DNA of 64,000 nucleotides from Bacteroidota bacterium (GCA_026391675.1 JAPLDQ010000037.1:59400-123399); one strand, 5' to 3'. Positions 25,559 to 36,149 are shown, numbered from the stretch's first letter. Made by a program: numbers and translations. The notes: generated by a model not told the origin, from the sequence alone.

Positions 25559-28312
25559 TTATTTTTTTAAATACACTGATTTGAAAAAATTTAAATAACC
25601 ATCTATATCTTTAAGTTTGTAAAAAGTAGAAAAATTTTCAGTTGTAATTACAAAATCTGTTGTAGTATTAGGGTCAAGCGATGAAAAGATGTAATCATTA
25701 CCTTTAATGGTTTTATAGTATAGCATGGCATTTTCAGCATTTTCGAATTGTGTTACTGAAATTAAATGCAAATTTTGACTGTAAATAATGCTCGTTATCT
25801 CTAAACTGCTCATGCTGTAATACTTCCGGTTGAAATCAGAAATTTTTATTTTCAGCACATTTACATTTACTTTTGATGCATCAACTATTAATGAAAATAA
25901 ATGAGTAGCTGTTTCATCGGTTTTATAAGCGGATAATTTATCATTTACCACAACCTGAGTGACTTTGGGAACAATGGTATCAGTTTGTTGAGTTTTTGCT
26001 ACTGCTGTAATTTTAGTTTCTTCTTTTGGTTTTGGCTTGGGTTTTCCTTTATTAACTGTTTTGCTCTCTTTTTCAGCAGGCATATACCCATTTTGAATTG
26101 TGCTGATATCATTTCCTTTTTTCAGGTAATCCAAAACCAGTTGAGCCAGCGGGACGATTTCATGCGTTGGATGGTTTTTAATCAGTGTATTTAAAGATGC
26201 AATTAATGAATCCTTACCCTGGGTTTTGCCTAATGATAAAGCGTTGAGGTATTCAAATTTTGGGAAAACCGTACTTAATCTGTATTTTTCAGTTGCTGTC
26301 TTATAATTTTCAAGTACATTATTGTATTTCCCATTGATAAAAGCCGAATAGGTTTCGTTATAAAACAAATTGATTTCATTCTTTTTGATTTGAATCTGCT
26401 TATAATAATCAGGGTCATTTATGATTTTAGCATAATCACTTTCAGGATATCTGGTTAAGATGATATCTTTATAATAATCTTTTTTGGCCTTATCTTCTAA
26501 ATCGGCATTTATTTTATACAATTGATAATATGAGCCCAAAGCATGATCACCGTTAGGAAATCTGGTAATAATTGTTTCGAAGGTTTCTTTTGCTTTTTTT
26601 AAATCCTTTAAACCTTCGTAATAGATATAACCCATATTATATAGCGCTTCCTCAACCTTGATATTGGATTTCTTCATCTTTTCTTCGGTAAGGGGAAGGT
26701 CTTTCATGTAATAGTTTTTGTCTTTTGGTGTTAACTTAACAGTTGATGAGTCTTTAGCTGCATCATCACCTGACAGGTCATTTTTATTTTTCTGATTATC
26801 TCCGTAATCTACGGTTTGTTTATTGCTGATTCTCCAGTTGTCTTCCAGTTTTCGCTTTCCCCATTTTTTAGTAAATTCAGAATATCCAAAACTCAGGGTC
26901 GAAGGATTATAAAAATACCAGTCGCCTTTATTTGTATTAAATTGATTTTGATTGTTGCTCTGTAATACACTTAATGATAGTAAGCGTGCACTTTCTTCTT
27001 CTTGTTTTTTCTGTTCTTCTAAACGGATAGCAGCAATAATATTATTGATTTTCATGTCTCTTTCAGAAGGACTCATTAGCGCCATGGCCTGTAAACTATC
27101 CTGAACTTTTACAACCTGAATATTTTTAACCAACTCGGTAAGTAATTCCGTTTTACTTTTGAGTAAATCGTAATTTCTGAAGTTTTTTGGAAGGAATTGC
27201 ATAGTGCTGTCATAATAAGCCTGTGCATTTTCATAATCAGGTAACTCAAAATACAAATCTGCTAATTTTAATGCTGATACAGATTTCTGATAGTTATTAT
27301 TAACACTTGATTCTACAGATAGTCTTAAATATTTAATAGCATTATCTTTGTCTTTATTGCGTAAAGATACTTCTGCCAATGCATAATAAATCTGGTCAAG
27401 ATATTCTTTGTTTTTAGCATCTTTAAGCATTTTTTTAAGTTTCTTCTCCAGTGCTTTGCTATCGCCTGTATTAGCGTCATAGCTCATGGCAAGATTAATA
27501 CGGGCATTAAATGCCATTTCGTAAGGCGGATTTCTTCTGATTACTTTCAGATATAATTCAGTAGCTTTGGTCAAATCTCCGTTGCGTTGATATATTTGTG
27601 CCAGAATAAATCTCAGACGGTTCTTGGTATCTTTATGATGTGTTTGTTCAATGGCAGGAATCAGATATTCAATGGCAGGAGAGTAATTATCCTGTTTTAT
27701 ATAGTTATCAGCATAAGCCATGTTCATATCACGTTCCAGCGATTTTGGAGCATCACCGCTGCTCATTTTATTCCTGACCTGATCAAGTACCGATTGAGCA
27801 GCACCAAATTCACCAATCTGATTATCTGTTTTTGCAAGCCAGATCATGGCTTCATATTTTATGGGATTTGTTTTATACTGGCTTATGATAAAGTTAAAAG
27901 TACGGATAGCCATGCGGTACTCCTGCTTATAATAATTGGATTTGCCTATCATAAGGTAAGCGGTAGGAATCCATCTGATATGTTCAACACCTTTAATGAA
28001 AATAGAGTGCATCCTTATTACTTTTACTCCTTTTTCAATGGCTCTGTCCATCTGAGGATTCACTTTCTGCGCATCTTCTTTTGTGCCATTCTGATATACC
28101 TGCAGCACTTCGGCATAGTTATCCTTGGTATTTTTGTTCAACTCCTTTATGCCATCTTTTATACTTTCATTCCCATTCCAATAGGCGTTGTAATGAGCCG
28201 TCATATTATGATAGAACCTGCGGGTAAAGGTGTTTTTTTTTGTTGAACAGGCAACAAAAAAAACAATCGCTAATAAAAGGAAAGTAAAGTGGTATATTAT
28301 TTTTCGAATCAA
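25559..28312 (-). CDS. sprE: SprE/PorW type IX secretion lipoprotein with TPR repeats
   Basis: A 917-residue lipoprotein (signal peptide, lipobox FVAC at Cys22) whose mature N-terminus, STKKNTFTRRFYHNMTAHYN, is the characteristic opening of SprE/PorW, a component required for type IX secretion and, in gliders, for motility. Multiple tetratricopeptide repeats follow (for example RMAIRTFNFIISQYKTNPIK, AIKYLRLSVESSVNNNYQKS, AKETFETIITRFPNGDHALG), with a Lys/Pro-rich low-complexity linker around residue 760. It acts in the periplasm at the outer-membrane side. The T9SS cargo genes in this window fit an active system. Confidence 0.9.
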   Translation of the reverse strand: MIRKIIYHFTFLLLAIVFFVACSTKKNTFTRRFYHNMTAHYNAYWNGNESIKDGIKELNKNTKDNYAEVLQVYQNGTKEDAQKVNPQMDRAIEKGVKVIRMHSIFIKGVEHIRWIPTAYLMIGKSNYYKQEYRMAIRTFNFIISQYKTNPIKYEAMIWLAKTDNQIGEFGAAQSVLDQVRNKMSSGDAPKSLERDMNMAYADNYIKQDNYSPAIEYLIPAIEQTHHKDTKNRLRFILAQIYQRNGDLTKATELYLKVIRRNPPYEMAFNARINLAMSYDANTGDSKALEKKLKKMLKDAKNKEYLDQIYYALAEVSLRNKDKDNAIKYLRLSVESSVNNNYQKSVSALKLADLYFELPDYENAQAYYDSTMQFLPKNFRNYDLLKSKTELLTELVKNIQVVKVQDSLQAMALMSPSERDMKINNIIAAIRLEEQKKQEEESARLLSLSVLQSNNQNQFNTNKGDWYFYNPSTLSFGYSEFTKKWGKRKLEDNWRISNKQTVDYGDNQKNKNDLSGDDAAKDSSTVKLTPKDKNYYMKDLPLTEEKMKKSNIKVEEALYNMGYIYYEGLKDLKKAKETFETIITRFPNGDHALGSYYQLYKINADLEDKAKKDYYKDIILTRYPESDYAKIINDPDYYKQIQIKKNEINLFYNETYSAFINGKYNNVLENYKTATEKYRLSTVFPKFEYLNALSLGKTQGKDSLIASLNTLIKNHPTHEIVPLAQLVLDYLKKGNDISTIQNGYMPAEKESKTVNKGKPKPKPKEETKITAVAKTQQTDTIVPKVTQVVVNDKLSAYKTDETATHLFSLIVDASKVNVNVLKIKISDFNRKYYSMSSLEITSIIYSQNLHLISVTQFENAENAMLYYKTIKGNDYIFSSLDPNTTTDFVITTENFSTFYKLKDIDGYLNFFKSVYLKK

Positions 28313-28345
28313 AGCCTAATTTTGGTTTAAATAACTCATTTTTTG

Positions 28346-28353
28346 CAAATTTA
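28346..28353 (-). promoter_or_regulatory. Bacteroidota -7 element for sprE
   Basis: Minus-strand TAAATTTG fits TAnnTTTG, 34 bases before the ATG. Confidence 0.5.
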
Positions 28354-28402
28354 TTATTTTTTCAGTAAAAAATAACAATTCAGGAGATTAATAAATACTT
28401 GA

Positions 28403-29395
28403 TTATTCTTCACCATAAGCAACCGTCAATAAAGTATTACCTACAACCGTAAGGGTTGTTTTGTCAATATTGCTCATATCGTCTTTAACGGTATGCCAGT
28501 AAGGGAAAAAATGTGAAGTTGTAGAAGCATCGTAATGTACAATGTCAATGCAAGGGATTTTAGCGTACTTATTGATATACATGTGGTCGTCAATCAATCC
28601 GCCTGTTTTGTCAGTTATGAAATAATTGCTGTAACCCAGGGAAGCTGCAACATCCCAAACCTTTTTCATGATATCGGGTGCATAATACATGGACGTATTT
28701 TCCATTGCAAAAACAGCATTTTTAGCTCCTGCCATATCCAGTAATATTCCGAATTTAGCAAAATATCCCTGTTTGTGAGGATTTTTAGCCCAGTATTGTG
28801 AGCCTAAACACCAGCTTTCTTCTGTTTGATTTGCTGTTCCTCTGGGTTCTCCATAATCTTCAACATCAAATAAAATCAGGTCAACACCAGTTTTGCATGG
28901 TCTCTGACTTAATAAACGGGCAATTTCCATTAACATGCCAACACCGGCAGCTCCATCGTTGGCACCCAGTATGGCTTTATTGTGGTTTTTTTCATCCGGG
29001 TCGTAATCAGCACAAGGGCGTGAATCCCAGTGAGATGCAAAAAATATCCTGTTATTGGTTTCAGGATTAAAACTTACGATTATATTTTTACTTTTCAGTA
29101 AAGTACCATTCCAGGCTTTTGACTGAAAATCCTGCACTGTAACATCTTTACAATATCTTTTTAAGGTAGAGATAAGATAATTGGCACAACTCTCATGCAT
29201 TTTGGTATTTGGAACCCTTGGCCCGAACGACACCTGTTTCTCTGTAAAATAATAGGCTGAATCAGCATTAAATGCCGGTATATCAACTTTTTTCACCGTT
29301 TTTTGCTGCTGAGTGTCGTCAACTTTTATTTTTGGCTGTTTGCAGGAAATCAGGAATACTATTCCGATTGTTAAAATTATATACCTATTTTTCAT
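28403..29395 (-). CDS. M28-family peptidase / glutaminyl cyclotransferase-like lipoprotein
   Basis: Zinc-dependent exported enzyme of 330 residues. The start at 29395 gives a lipoprotein signal (YIILTIGIVFLISC); an ATG ten codons upstream adds a polar extension. The M28 zinc ligands are in order: the His in FFASHWDSRP, the bridging Asp in GANDGAAGVGML, the Glu in FDVEDYGEPRG, and the His in DIVHYDASTTSHFFPYWHT. The compact single-domain form and the WCLGSQYW stretch resemble bacterial glutaminyl-peptide cyclotransferases, which make N-terminal pyroglutamate; this fits the many Sec-exported proteins with Gln after the signal cleavage site in this organism. An aminopeptidase is the alternative. 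Confidence 0.85.
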   Translation of the reverse strand: MKNRYIILTIGIVFLISCKQPKIKVDDTQQQKTVKKVDIPAFNADSAYYFTEKQVSFGPRVPNTKMHESCANYLISTLKRYCKDVTVQDFQSKAWNGTLLKSKNIIVSFNPETNNRIFFASHWDSRPCADYDPDEKNHNKAILGANDGAAGVGMLMEIARLLSQRPCKTGVDLILFDVEDYGEPRGTANQTEESWCLGSQYWAKNPHKQGYFAKFGILLDMAGAKNAVFAMENTSMYYAPDIMKKVWDVAASLGYSNYFITDKTGGLIDDHMYINKYAKIPCIDIVHYDASTTSHFFPYWHTVKDDMSNIDKTTLTVVGNTLLTVAYGEE

Positions 29396-29458
29396 TGCTT
29401 TATGTATTATTAGTAATCGCTTCAATTGAATGAGGTTATCACTAAGATTTATAAAATT

Positions 29459-30925
29459 TTATTCAATGTTCCAGGCTGAACCATCTTTGCCATCTTTTAC
29501 AGCTATGCCTAATCTGCTAAGTTCATCGCGGATTTTATCCGAAGCAGCATAATCCTTGTTTGTTTTGGCTTGCTGACGGAATGCAAATATCATTTGCATC
29601 AATCCATCCAGTAATTCAAACTGATTGTTTTCAGTTTCGTTTTTTAAACCTAATATATCGAAAATAAAGGTGGTATAAAGATTTTTCAGTATTTCCAAAT
29701 CAGCTGCTGTAATACTTTCTTTACCATCGTTAACAGCATTGATAATACGTAAGCCTTCGAACAGATTAGCTATAACAATAGGGCTGTTAAAGTCATCATT
29801 CATTGCTTCGTAGCAATTGGCAGTTAGTTTGGGAATATCACTCTTTGAAGTGGCTGATATTGAAAGTTTTTGTAAAGTATCAACTCCCTGCATCAGTCTT
29901 TTAAAGCCTTTTTCGGCAGCCTGCAAGGCTTCATTGGAGAAATCCAGTGTGCTGCGGTAATGTGCCTGCAAAATGAAGAAACGGATACACATGGGGCTGT
30001 ATGCTTTATCCAGAGAGGCATGCTTACCGCTGAAAAATTCATCCAGTGTAATAAAGTTACCCAATGATTTCCCCATTTTTTGACCGTTAATGGTAATCAT
30101 ATTATTGTGAAGCCAGTATTTGCAAGGTTCGCAGCCATTTGATACCTGACTTTGTGCTATTTCTGATTCGTGATGCGGAAAAAGTAAATCCATACCACCT
30201 CCGTGAATATCAAAATGTGTTCCCAGATACTTGGCACTCATGGCTGAACATTCCATGTGCCAACCAGGGAAACCATCACCCCAGGGAGAAGGCCAGCGCA
30301 TAATATGTTCGGGCTGGGCGTTTTTCCATAAGGCAAAGTCAAATGAATTATGTTTTTCATCCTGTCCGTCGAGGGCACGTGTATTCGCAAGTAAATCCTC
30401 TAAAATTCTGCCTGATAGTTTTCCGTAATTGTAACTGTCATTGTATTTTTTAACATCAAAGTAAACCGAGCCATTTACAACATAAGCATATCCTTTTTCG
30501 ATGATTTTCTTAACCATTTCAATCTGCTCAATAATATGACCTGAAGCCCTGGGTTCAATACCGGGACGCAAAACATTCAGCTGATCCATATTGATATGGT
30601 ATCTGTCAGAAAAATACTGGGCTATTTCCATGGGTTCCAGTTGCTCCAGCCTTGCTTTTTTTGCAATTTTATCTTCGCCTTCATCCGCATCGTTTTCCAG
30701 ATGTCCCACATCTGTAATGTTTCTGACATAGCGTACTTTATACCCGATATGCTGTAAATAGCGGTATATCAAATCAAAAGTAATAGCCGGGCGGGCATGA
30801 CCCAAATGGGCGTCGCCGTAAACTGTAGGTCCGCAAACATACATGCCCACAAATGGTGCTTTTAGCGGTTGAAAAACTTCTTTCTGTCTGCTGATTGTAT
30901 TGTATACCTGTAATGTATTCTCCAT
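29459..30925 (-). CDS. cysS: Cysteinyl-tRNA synthetase
   Basis: Class I synthetase that charges tRNA-Cys. The HIGH-type motif is DAHLGHARP after the zinc Cys in [10 protein letters not shown]; the other zinc ligands lie in WHMECSAM and [11 protein letters not shown]; the KMSKS loop is KMGKSLGNF. 488 residues from the ATG at 30925; an ATG at 30940 would leave almost no leader after the -7 element at 30952, so the shorter form is preferred. The C-terminal helical region and the terminal [11 protein letters not shown] are typical. Confidence 0.97.
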   Translation of the reverse strand: MENTLQVYNTISRQKEVFQPLKAPFVGMYVCGPTVYGDAHLGHARPAITFDLIYRYLQHIGYKVRYVRNITDVGHLENDADEGEDKIAKKARLEQLEPMEIAQYFSDRYHINMDQLNVLRPGIEPRASGHIIEQIEMVKKIIEKGYAYVVNGSVYFDVKKYNDSYNYGKLSGRILEDLLANTRALDGQDEKHNSFDFALWKNAQPEHIMRWPSPWGDGFPGWHMECSAMSAKYLGTHFDIHGGGMDLLFPHHESEIAQSQVSNGCEPCKYWLHNNMITINGQKMGKSLGNFITLDEFFSGKHASLDKAYSPMCIRFFILQAHYRSTLDFSNEALQAAEKGFKRLMQGVDTLQKLSISATSKSDIPKLTANCYEAMNDDFNSPIVIANLFEGLRIINAVNDGKESITAADLEILKNLYTTFIFDILGLKNETENNQFELLDGLMQMIFAFRQQAKTNKDYAASDKIRDELSRLGIAVKDGKDGSAWNIE

Positions 30926-30951
30926 TGTATAAGCTTTCACTAAATTATCTG

Positions 30952-30959
30952 CAAAAATA
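30952..30959 (-). promoter_or_regulatory. Bacteroidota -7 element for cysS
   Basis: Minus-strand TATTTTTG fits TAnnTTTG, 26 bases before the preferred ATG; it supports the 30925 start over the one at 30940. Confidence 0.45.
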
Positions 30960-30970
30960 AGGAATTAAAT

Positions 30971-31747
30971 TTAAAAATTTACTTTTACCGCATTAGTTAG
31001 CCTGATAAAGTCTTCAACGGAAAGTTGTTCTGCTCTTTTACTCAGGATGTCAGCCGGCAGTTTATCTGCATCAAGCTCAATAGAATTTAAAGCATTGCGC
31101 AATGTTTTCCTGCGTTGGTTAAAAGCTGTTTTCACCACCCTGAAGAATAATTTGTCATCGCAGTCTATCTGATTTACGGCATTACGCCTGACCCTGATTA
31201 CTGCCGATTTTACCTTTGGAGGCGGTATAAACTGATGTTCATCAACCGTAAATAAATACTCAATATTGTAATAGGCCTGAAGCAACACACTTAAGATGCC
31301 ATAGGCTTTTTTGCCGGGTTTGGATGCAATACGCTCAGCCACTTCTTTCTGAAACATGCCCACAACTTCAGGTATCTGCTCCCGGTGTTCCAGTACTTTG
31401 AATAAAATCTGACTCGAAATATTGTAAGGGAAATTGCCTATAATTGAATAAGATTCGTGATTAAATAAATTTTCTATTGGAAAATGAAGAAAATCTTCGG
31501 CAAGAATTCTATTTTCCAGTTGTGGGAAATGATGCGTAAGATAAGTAACGGATTCTGTATCAATTTCAATTACAAATAAATTCAGCTTTTCGTTTTTCAA
31601 TAAATATTTGGTCAGCACACCGGTTCCCGGTCCGATTTCCAGCAAATTTACCGTTGATTCACTGATACTTGATGTAATTTCCTGTGCAATATTCTCATCT
31701 TTTAAAAAATGCTGACCAAGATGTTTTTTGGGTCTTACGTAGTTCAT
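30971..31747 (-). CDS. rsmA: 16S rRNA dimethyladenosine transferase RsmA (KsgA)
   Basis: Methylates two adjacent adenines at the end of 16S rRNA helix 45 using SAM during small-subunit biogenesis. 258 residues. The family opening PKKHLGQHFLKDENIA is at residues 6-21, the SAM-binding loop LLEIGPGTGVLTKYL at 35-49, and the catalytic NxPY-type motif as GNFPYNISSQIL. The C-terminal domain ends with FNQRRKTLRNAL and a short tail. Same strand as cysS, 46 bases upstream of it. Confidence 0.96.
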   Translation of the reverse strand: MNYVRPKKHLGQHFLKDENIAQEITSSISESTVNLLEIGPGTGVLTKYLLKNEKLNLFVIEIDTESVTYLTHHFPQLENRILAEDFLHFPIENLFNHESYSIIGNFPYNISSQILFKVLEHREQIPEVVGMFQKEVAERIASKPGKKAYGILSVLLQAYYNIEYLFTVDEHQFIPPPKVKSAVIRVRRNAVNQIDCDDKLFFRVVKTAFNQRRKTLRNALNSIELDADKLPADILSKRAEQLSVEDFIRLTNAVKVNF

Positions 31748-31823
31748 TACTTAGGGGTTTAGGGAATTAGGCTGTAGACTGTAGGCTATAAAAATACTTT
31801 AAAACTTTATGAACTTTATAAAC

Positions 31824-33647
31824 TTAATTCAACTGGTCGCCTCTGAGCTTTCTGAATTGCTTGCGGGCTTCAACGGTGTATAAACTGGACGGGTATTTAA
31901 AAATCAGTTTTTCAAAACATATCATGGCTTTTACTTTGTTATTCAACTGGTTTTGATTTAAAAGGGCTTCCAGATAAAGGGCGTCATCAGCCAGTAAACC
32001 ATCAGGATAAAAATCAACCAATTTCTGCAACAGACTATCAGCTTCATTATATAAGCCCTGTTTGATTTTAATTTCAGCTTTTTTATACATTACATCATCA
32101 AAAATAGGATGGGATAAGCCCAATAATCTGGTTGAATCCAGGGTTTCAAGCGCTAAATCATACTGATTACGGTAAGCAAGCAAATCAGCCTTGGCATAAT
32201 AGCTTAAACCTACGGTTGAGCTGTCTTCTTCCATGTTGTCACTGATAAGGAGGGACAATTCCATGGCATCGTTGGCAATCATTTTTGATGTGGCGGCTTT
32301 TAGCACATCAAGCTGCGCTTTGGCCCAGTTAAATTCACCAATATAAAATGATAATTTGGCGTTTCTGAATTTGGCTTCAAAGCCGATAGGGTCATTTTTA
32401 AATGCCTTTTCAACCTGTGAATACAAAAGGGTAGCTTCCCACACATCGCCACCGAACAGCTGTATATCGGCCAGCTCCAGTTTGCAGTTGGCAACAATAT
32501 TCTTATCGGCATTGGGCAAGGCAATGGCCTCGTTCAGTATGTCAATGGCTTCATTGGTCTTTAATGAATAAAAAGCATAGATATGCGCCAGGTTTTTTAA
32601 CAACAAAATGGTAGATGCGCTCTTCCCTAATTCTGTAATACATGTGTTGTATTCTTTTTCCAGCTCATTCAATTCTTTTTTATTGACAACAATGGAAGAA
32701 GTTGTTTTTAAATATTTTGCATTCAGCAGTCCTATCCTGCTGTTGAGATAATAGGTGCTTAATTCTCCTTTGTTGATATGATACTGATAGGCTTCAATGG
32801 CTATTTCGTAAGCCCTGTTGGAAACACATAAGTCTGCCAGCTCAAAAACCTTGGCACCATTATCTTTAAATCTTTTATCAATAGATTTGGCCTGATTAAA
32901 AGCCAGTTCAAAGTCTTTCTGTTGTATGGAAAACCACATGATAAGCGTAGCATACAATCCGTTTTCGGGATTTTTCTGTGCCCTTTTTAACATGCTCGTT
33001 TTTATGATATCGCTCTTTTTATTGTCAACATCGGAAAGCAGCACTACCTGCAGACGTGTCTCTACAAATGAAAGATAATTAGGATCAGCATTCAACAGAT
33101 TGAAGTATTCATCCATCATATCGGTATATCTGCCTCTGCTTTCGTATATCATTGACAGTTCTGCAGAAAAAGAGGTAGTATTATTCATCAGTTTACGTCC
33201 TTTCAGATAGGCAGCAGCAGCATTATCATACTGCATCCGCACCAGAAAAGCATTGGCAAGGTCATAAATCTGCTGATTGTTGGCAGTCAGTGATTCGATG
33301 GCATCAAGGTATTGTTTTTCCGCCTTTTTTTCATCCCCTGAAGCTGAATAAACATAGCCCAGATCAACAGCCAGTCGTAAATCATTCTGATTTTGTTTTA
33401 TCCTTTTCCTGACAACTTTTTCTGATTTTTTAAAGTCCTTTGCTTTGATAAGCGATTGTAAAAGACTGTTATAATAGAAGGCATTGGCAGATTTATCGTA
33501 GAGTTGCTCGTACAAATCAGCTGCTTTCTCAAATTCACCGTTCTGAAAATACTGCGCAGCCAACTGCTCATCCGTAGTATTCTGCGAATGTGCCAGGAGG
33601 GTAAATCCTGCAAGGAGGACTAAAACTGCTAATAGTTTCTTAATCAT
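31824..33647 (-). CDS. Periplasmic tetratricopeptide-repeat protein
   Basis: A 607-residue exported protein (signal peptide LLAVLVLLAGFTLLAHSQ) composed almost wholly of TPR-like helical pairs, for example AAQYFQNGEFEKAADLYEQL, DEKKAEKQYLDAIESLTANN, and near the C-terminus YNEADSLLQKLVDFYPDGLL and AMICFEKLIFKYPSSLYTVE, the latter being YbgF/CpoB-like in style. A scaffold role in envelope protein complexes is likely; no enzymatic domain is present. It lies between rsmA and serS on the same strand with separate gaps. Confidence 0.82.
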   Translation of the reverse strand: MIKKLLAVLVLLAGFTLLAHSQNTTDEQLAAQYFQNGEFEKAADLYEQLYDKSANAFYYNSLLQSLIKAKDFKKSEKVVRKRIKQNQNDLRLAVDLGYVYSASGDEKKAEKQYLDAIESLTANNQQIYDLANAFLVRMQYDNAAAAYLKGRKLMNNTTSFSAELSMIYESRGRYTDMMDEYFNLLNADPNYLSFVETRLQVVLLSDVDNKKSDIIKTSMLKRAQKNPENGLYATLIMWFSIQQKDFELAFNQAKSIDKRFKDNGAKVFELADLCVSNRAYEIAIEAYQYHINKGELSTYYLNSRIGLLNAKYLKTTSSIVVNKKELNELEKEYNTCITELGKSASTILLLKNLAHIYAFYSLKTNEAIDILNEAIALPNADKNIVANCKLELADIQLFGGDVWEATLLYSQVEKAFKNDPIGFEAKFRNAKLSFYIGEFNWAKAQLDVLKAATSKMIANDAMELSLLISDNMEEDSSTVGLSYYAKADLLAYRNQYDLALETLDSTRLLGLSHPIFDDVMYKKAEIKIKQGLYNEADSLLQKLVDFYPDGLLADDALYLEALLNQNQLNNKVKAMICFEKLIFKYPSSLYTVEARKQFRKLRGDQLN

Positions 33648-33790
33648 TAATTTGGTGATTTGTTAATGTGTTGATTCGTTGATATGTTAATGTGTTGATT
33701 TAAAAATTCACTAATTTAATGTCTCTTTCTTACTTCGGTCTTTTATAATAACAATTCCCTTATATAAAAGTTCTGCTTTCTACCTTCTAC

Positions 33791-35062
33791 CTAATTTATA
33801 ATATCAAATTTAGTAAACGCCTGTAAAGCTTTAGGTATTTTAATTCCTTCAGCTGTTTGATTGTTTTCCAGCAAAGAAGCAACAATTCTTGGTAACGCCA
33901 GTGCACTGCCATTTAGTGTGTGAGCCAGCTGGGTTTTGCCGTTTTCGTCACGATAACGGAGTTTCATGCGGTTAGCCTGAAAGCTTTCGAAATTGGAAAC
34001 AGAACTTACTTCCAGCCATTTTTGCTGGGCAGCAGAATAAACTTCAAAATCATAGGTTAAAGCTGAGGTAAAACTCATATCTCCACCGCATAATTTAAGG
34101 ATACGGAAGGGCAATTCCAGTTTACGCAATAAAGTTGCAACATATTCCCGCATTTGTTCCAGTGTTTCGTAGGATTTATCAGGATGCTGAATCTGAACGA
34201 TTTCCACTTTGTCAAACTGATGCAAGCGGTTCAATCCCCTTACATCCTTACCGTATGAACCGGCTTCGCGGCGGAAACATGCTGAATAAGCGGTGTTTTT
34301 AACCGGGAACTGTTTTTCGTCCAGTATTACATTGCGGTATATATTGGTAATGGGCACTTCTGCAGTAGGAATCAGGTATAAGTTATCAATGGTTGCATGA
34401 TACATCTGTCCTTCCTTATCCGGCAACTGACCGGTTCCGTAGCCGGAAGCTTCATTTACCATTAATGGTGGCTGAATTTCGAGATAGCCCTTTTCTGTTG
34501 CATTTTCAAGAAAGAAGTTAATCAGCGCACGTTGTAATTTTGCGCCTTTTCCTTTATAAACAGGAAAACCGGCACCGGTAATTTTATTTCCCAGTTCAAA
34601 ATCAATGATATCGTATTTTGTACATAAGTCCCAGTGAGGAACTGCCTTGTCATACAATTGAGGAATAATGCCTTCCTGTTGAACGCATTCATTGTCTTCG
34701 GCAGATTTCCCCCTGGGTACTGAATGATGAGGTAAATTGGGGAGCTGAACCAAAGTCTGATTGAGCTTATTTTCTATTTCGTCGAGTTTATCGCCTAATT
34801 CCTTTGAAACTACTTTTAAATCTGCAGTTCTTGCCTTTAAGGTATTGGCTTCTTCCTGCTTGCCGGTTTTGAACAGATTACCGATTTCCCTGGCCAGGTT
34901 ATTGGCTTCGGCCAGGCTGTCGTCCAGTTTTTTCTGGCATTCGCGGCGTTGATTGTCAAGCAAAAGTATTTCCTGTATGATATCAGCTGCTTTGAAATTT
35001 TTAACAGCTAATCTTTCAATGACTTCCGCAGTGTTTTCGCGGATATAATTTAATTGTAACAT
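33791..35062 (-). CDS. serS: Seryl-tRNA synthetase
   Basis: Class II synthetase that charges tRNA-Ser (and tRNA-Sec where present). 423 residues: an N-terminal antiparallel coiled-coil arm (about residues 25-100, with DNQRRECQKKLDDSLAEANN), then the catalytic domain with motif 2 as ACFRREAGSYGKDVRGLNRL and motif 3 as LNGSALALPRIVASLLEN. Length and motifs are standard. Its -7 element lies at 35085. Confidence 0.97.
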   Translation of the reverse strand: MLQLNYIRENTAEVIERLAVKNFKAADIIQEILLLDNQRRECQKKLDDSLAEANNLAREIGNLFKTGKQEEANTLKARTADLKVVSKELGDKLDEIENKLNQTLVQLPNLPHHSVPRGKSAEDNECVQQEGIIPQLYDKAVPHWDLCTKYDIIDFELGNKITGAGFPVYKGKGAKLQRALINFFLENATEKGYLEIQPPLMVNEASGYGTGQLPDKEGQMYHATIDNLYLIPTAEVPITNIYRNVILDEKQFPVKNTAYSACFRREAGSYGKDVRGLNRLHQFDKVEIVQIQHPDKSYETLEQMREYVATLLRKLELPFRILKLCGGDMSFTSALTYDFEVYSAAQQKWLEVSSVSNFESFQANRMKLRYRDENGKTQLAHTLNGSALALPRIVASLLENNQTAEGIKIPKALQAFTKFDIIN

Positions 35063-35084
35063 AGTGAGTAATTATTTTGAGTTG

Positions 35085-35092
35085 CAAAGTTA
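35085..35092 (-). promoter_or_regulatory. Bacteroidota -7 element for serS
   Basis: Minus-strand TAACTTTG fits TAnnTTTG, 23 bases before the serS ATG. Confidence 0.5.
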
Positions 35093-35216
35093 ATGAAAAA
35101 AGTTTGAAGTCGGAAGTCCGAAGCCGGAAGTAGTGGAATTTCTGTAGATAAACAACTTAAATATTGAAATTACTTAAATATTTGTTCAAATAATGGATTT
35201 TAGCTTCATATGATTG

Positions 35217-35224
35217 TAAATTTG
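35217..35224 (+). promoter_or_regulatory. Bacteroidota -7 element for the T9SS cargo gene at 35271
   Basis: TAAATTTG fits TAnnTTTG, 46 bases before the ATG. Confidence 0.45.
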
Positions 35225-35270
35225 TATGTTATTTCATTAACAGTAACAGGATTTATAAATAATAAAAGTC

Positions 35271-36149
35271 ATGAAAAAATTATTGCTTTCAATATTGTTG
35301 CTGTTATATACAACGGCAATATTTGCACAATGGAACTGGACGCTTAATTTTGATGATACATCCTATCGCAGCAGGGTTACCATAGATACCGTTTCAACTC
35401 ACAATTGCAGATGGCAGATAGGGGCACCGCAAAAGGCCGTTTTTAATTCTGCTTTTTCAGGGCCCAATGCAATAGTAACAGATATTTTAAATCCTTATCC
35501 GGCAAAAGATACATCAAGATTTATTATTAAACATAACAGGCCTGGACAATTTGGTTCAAACCAATTATTAATGCTCGATTTTCAGTTTAAATTAAATACC
35601 GATACCCTTACAGATTATGGTATGGTTGAGGCATCCATCAACAATGGTGCGACCTGGATTAATCTATTGACTCAGGACACGCTATATTCCCTGACCTGGT
35701 GGGCTCCAAAACCGGTATTGTCAGGCAATACCAATGGCTGGGTCCATTATTCTGAAAATCTGGCCTTTTTGACCTATTCGTTAGGATTTTCCAGTACAAT
35801 ACTGTATCGTTTTACATTTATAAGTGACAGCATACAAACAAACAAAGCAGGATGGATGATGGATAATTTTTCATTTGTGGAAGTATGGGAAGACGTTCCT
35901 GAATATGAAAACAATTATCTGATTTCCATTTATCCGAATCCGGCAAATGATAATCTGATAATTCATAAAACAAAGGAGAATAGCAATGCTGGAATTCAGC
36001 TATTTGATAGTAAAGGACAATTGATGCTGGAAAACAAAAATTTCACAGAAGATCATATAAGTATTGCAAATCTGGAAAATGGACTGTACTTTCTGAAGTA
36101 TTCAGATTCAAAATATTTTTCAGTTAAGAAGTTTATAGTGCAGCATTAA
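35271..36149 (+). CDS. Secreted protein with T9SS type A sorting domain
   Basis: A 292-residue extracellular protein: signal peptide (MKKLLLSILLLLYTTAIFAQ), a ~190-residue beta-sandwich-like domain rich in Trp and Thr (NWTLNFDDTSYRSRVTIDT, WMMDNFSFVEVWED at its end), and a C-terminal sorting domain (IYPNPANDNLIIHKT, LENGLYFLKYSD, ending KKFIVQH). The overall design matches the cargo proteins at 21937 and 22890. Probably a surface-binding module; no catalytic motif is visible. Confidence 0.85.
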   Translation: MKKLLLSILLLLYTTAIFAQWNWTLNFDDTSYRSRVTIDTVSTHNCRWQIGAPQKAVFNSAFSGPNAIVTDILNPYPAKDTSRFIIKHNRPGQFGSNQLLMLDFQFKLNTDTLTDYGMVEASINNGATWINLLTQDTLYSLTWWAPKPVLSGNTNGWVHYSENLAFLTYSLGFSSTILYRFTFISDSIQTNKAGWMMDNFSFVEVWEDVPEYENNYLISIYPNPANDNLIIHKTKENSNAGIQLFDSKGQLMLENKNFTEDHISIANLENGLYFLKYSDSKYFSVKKFIVQH

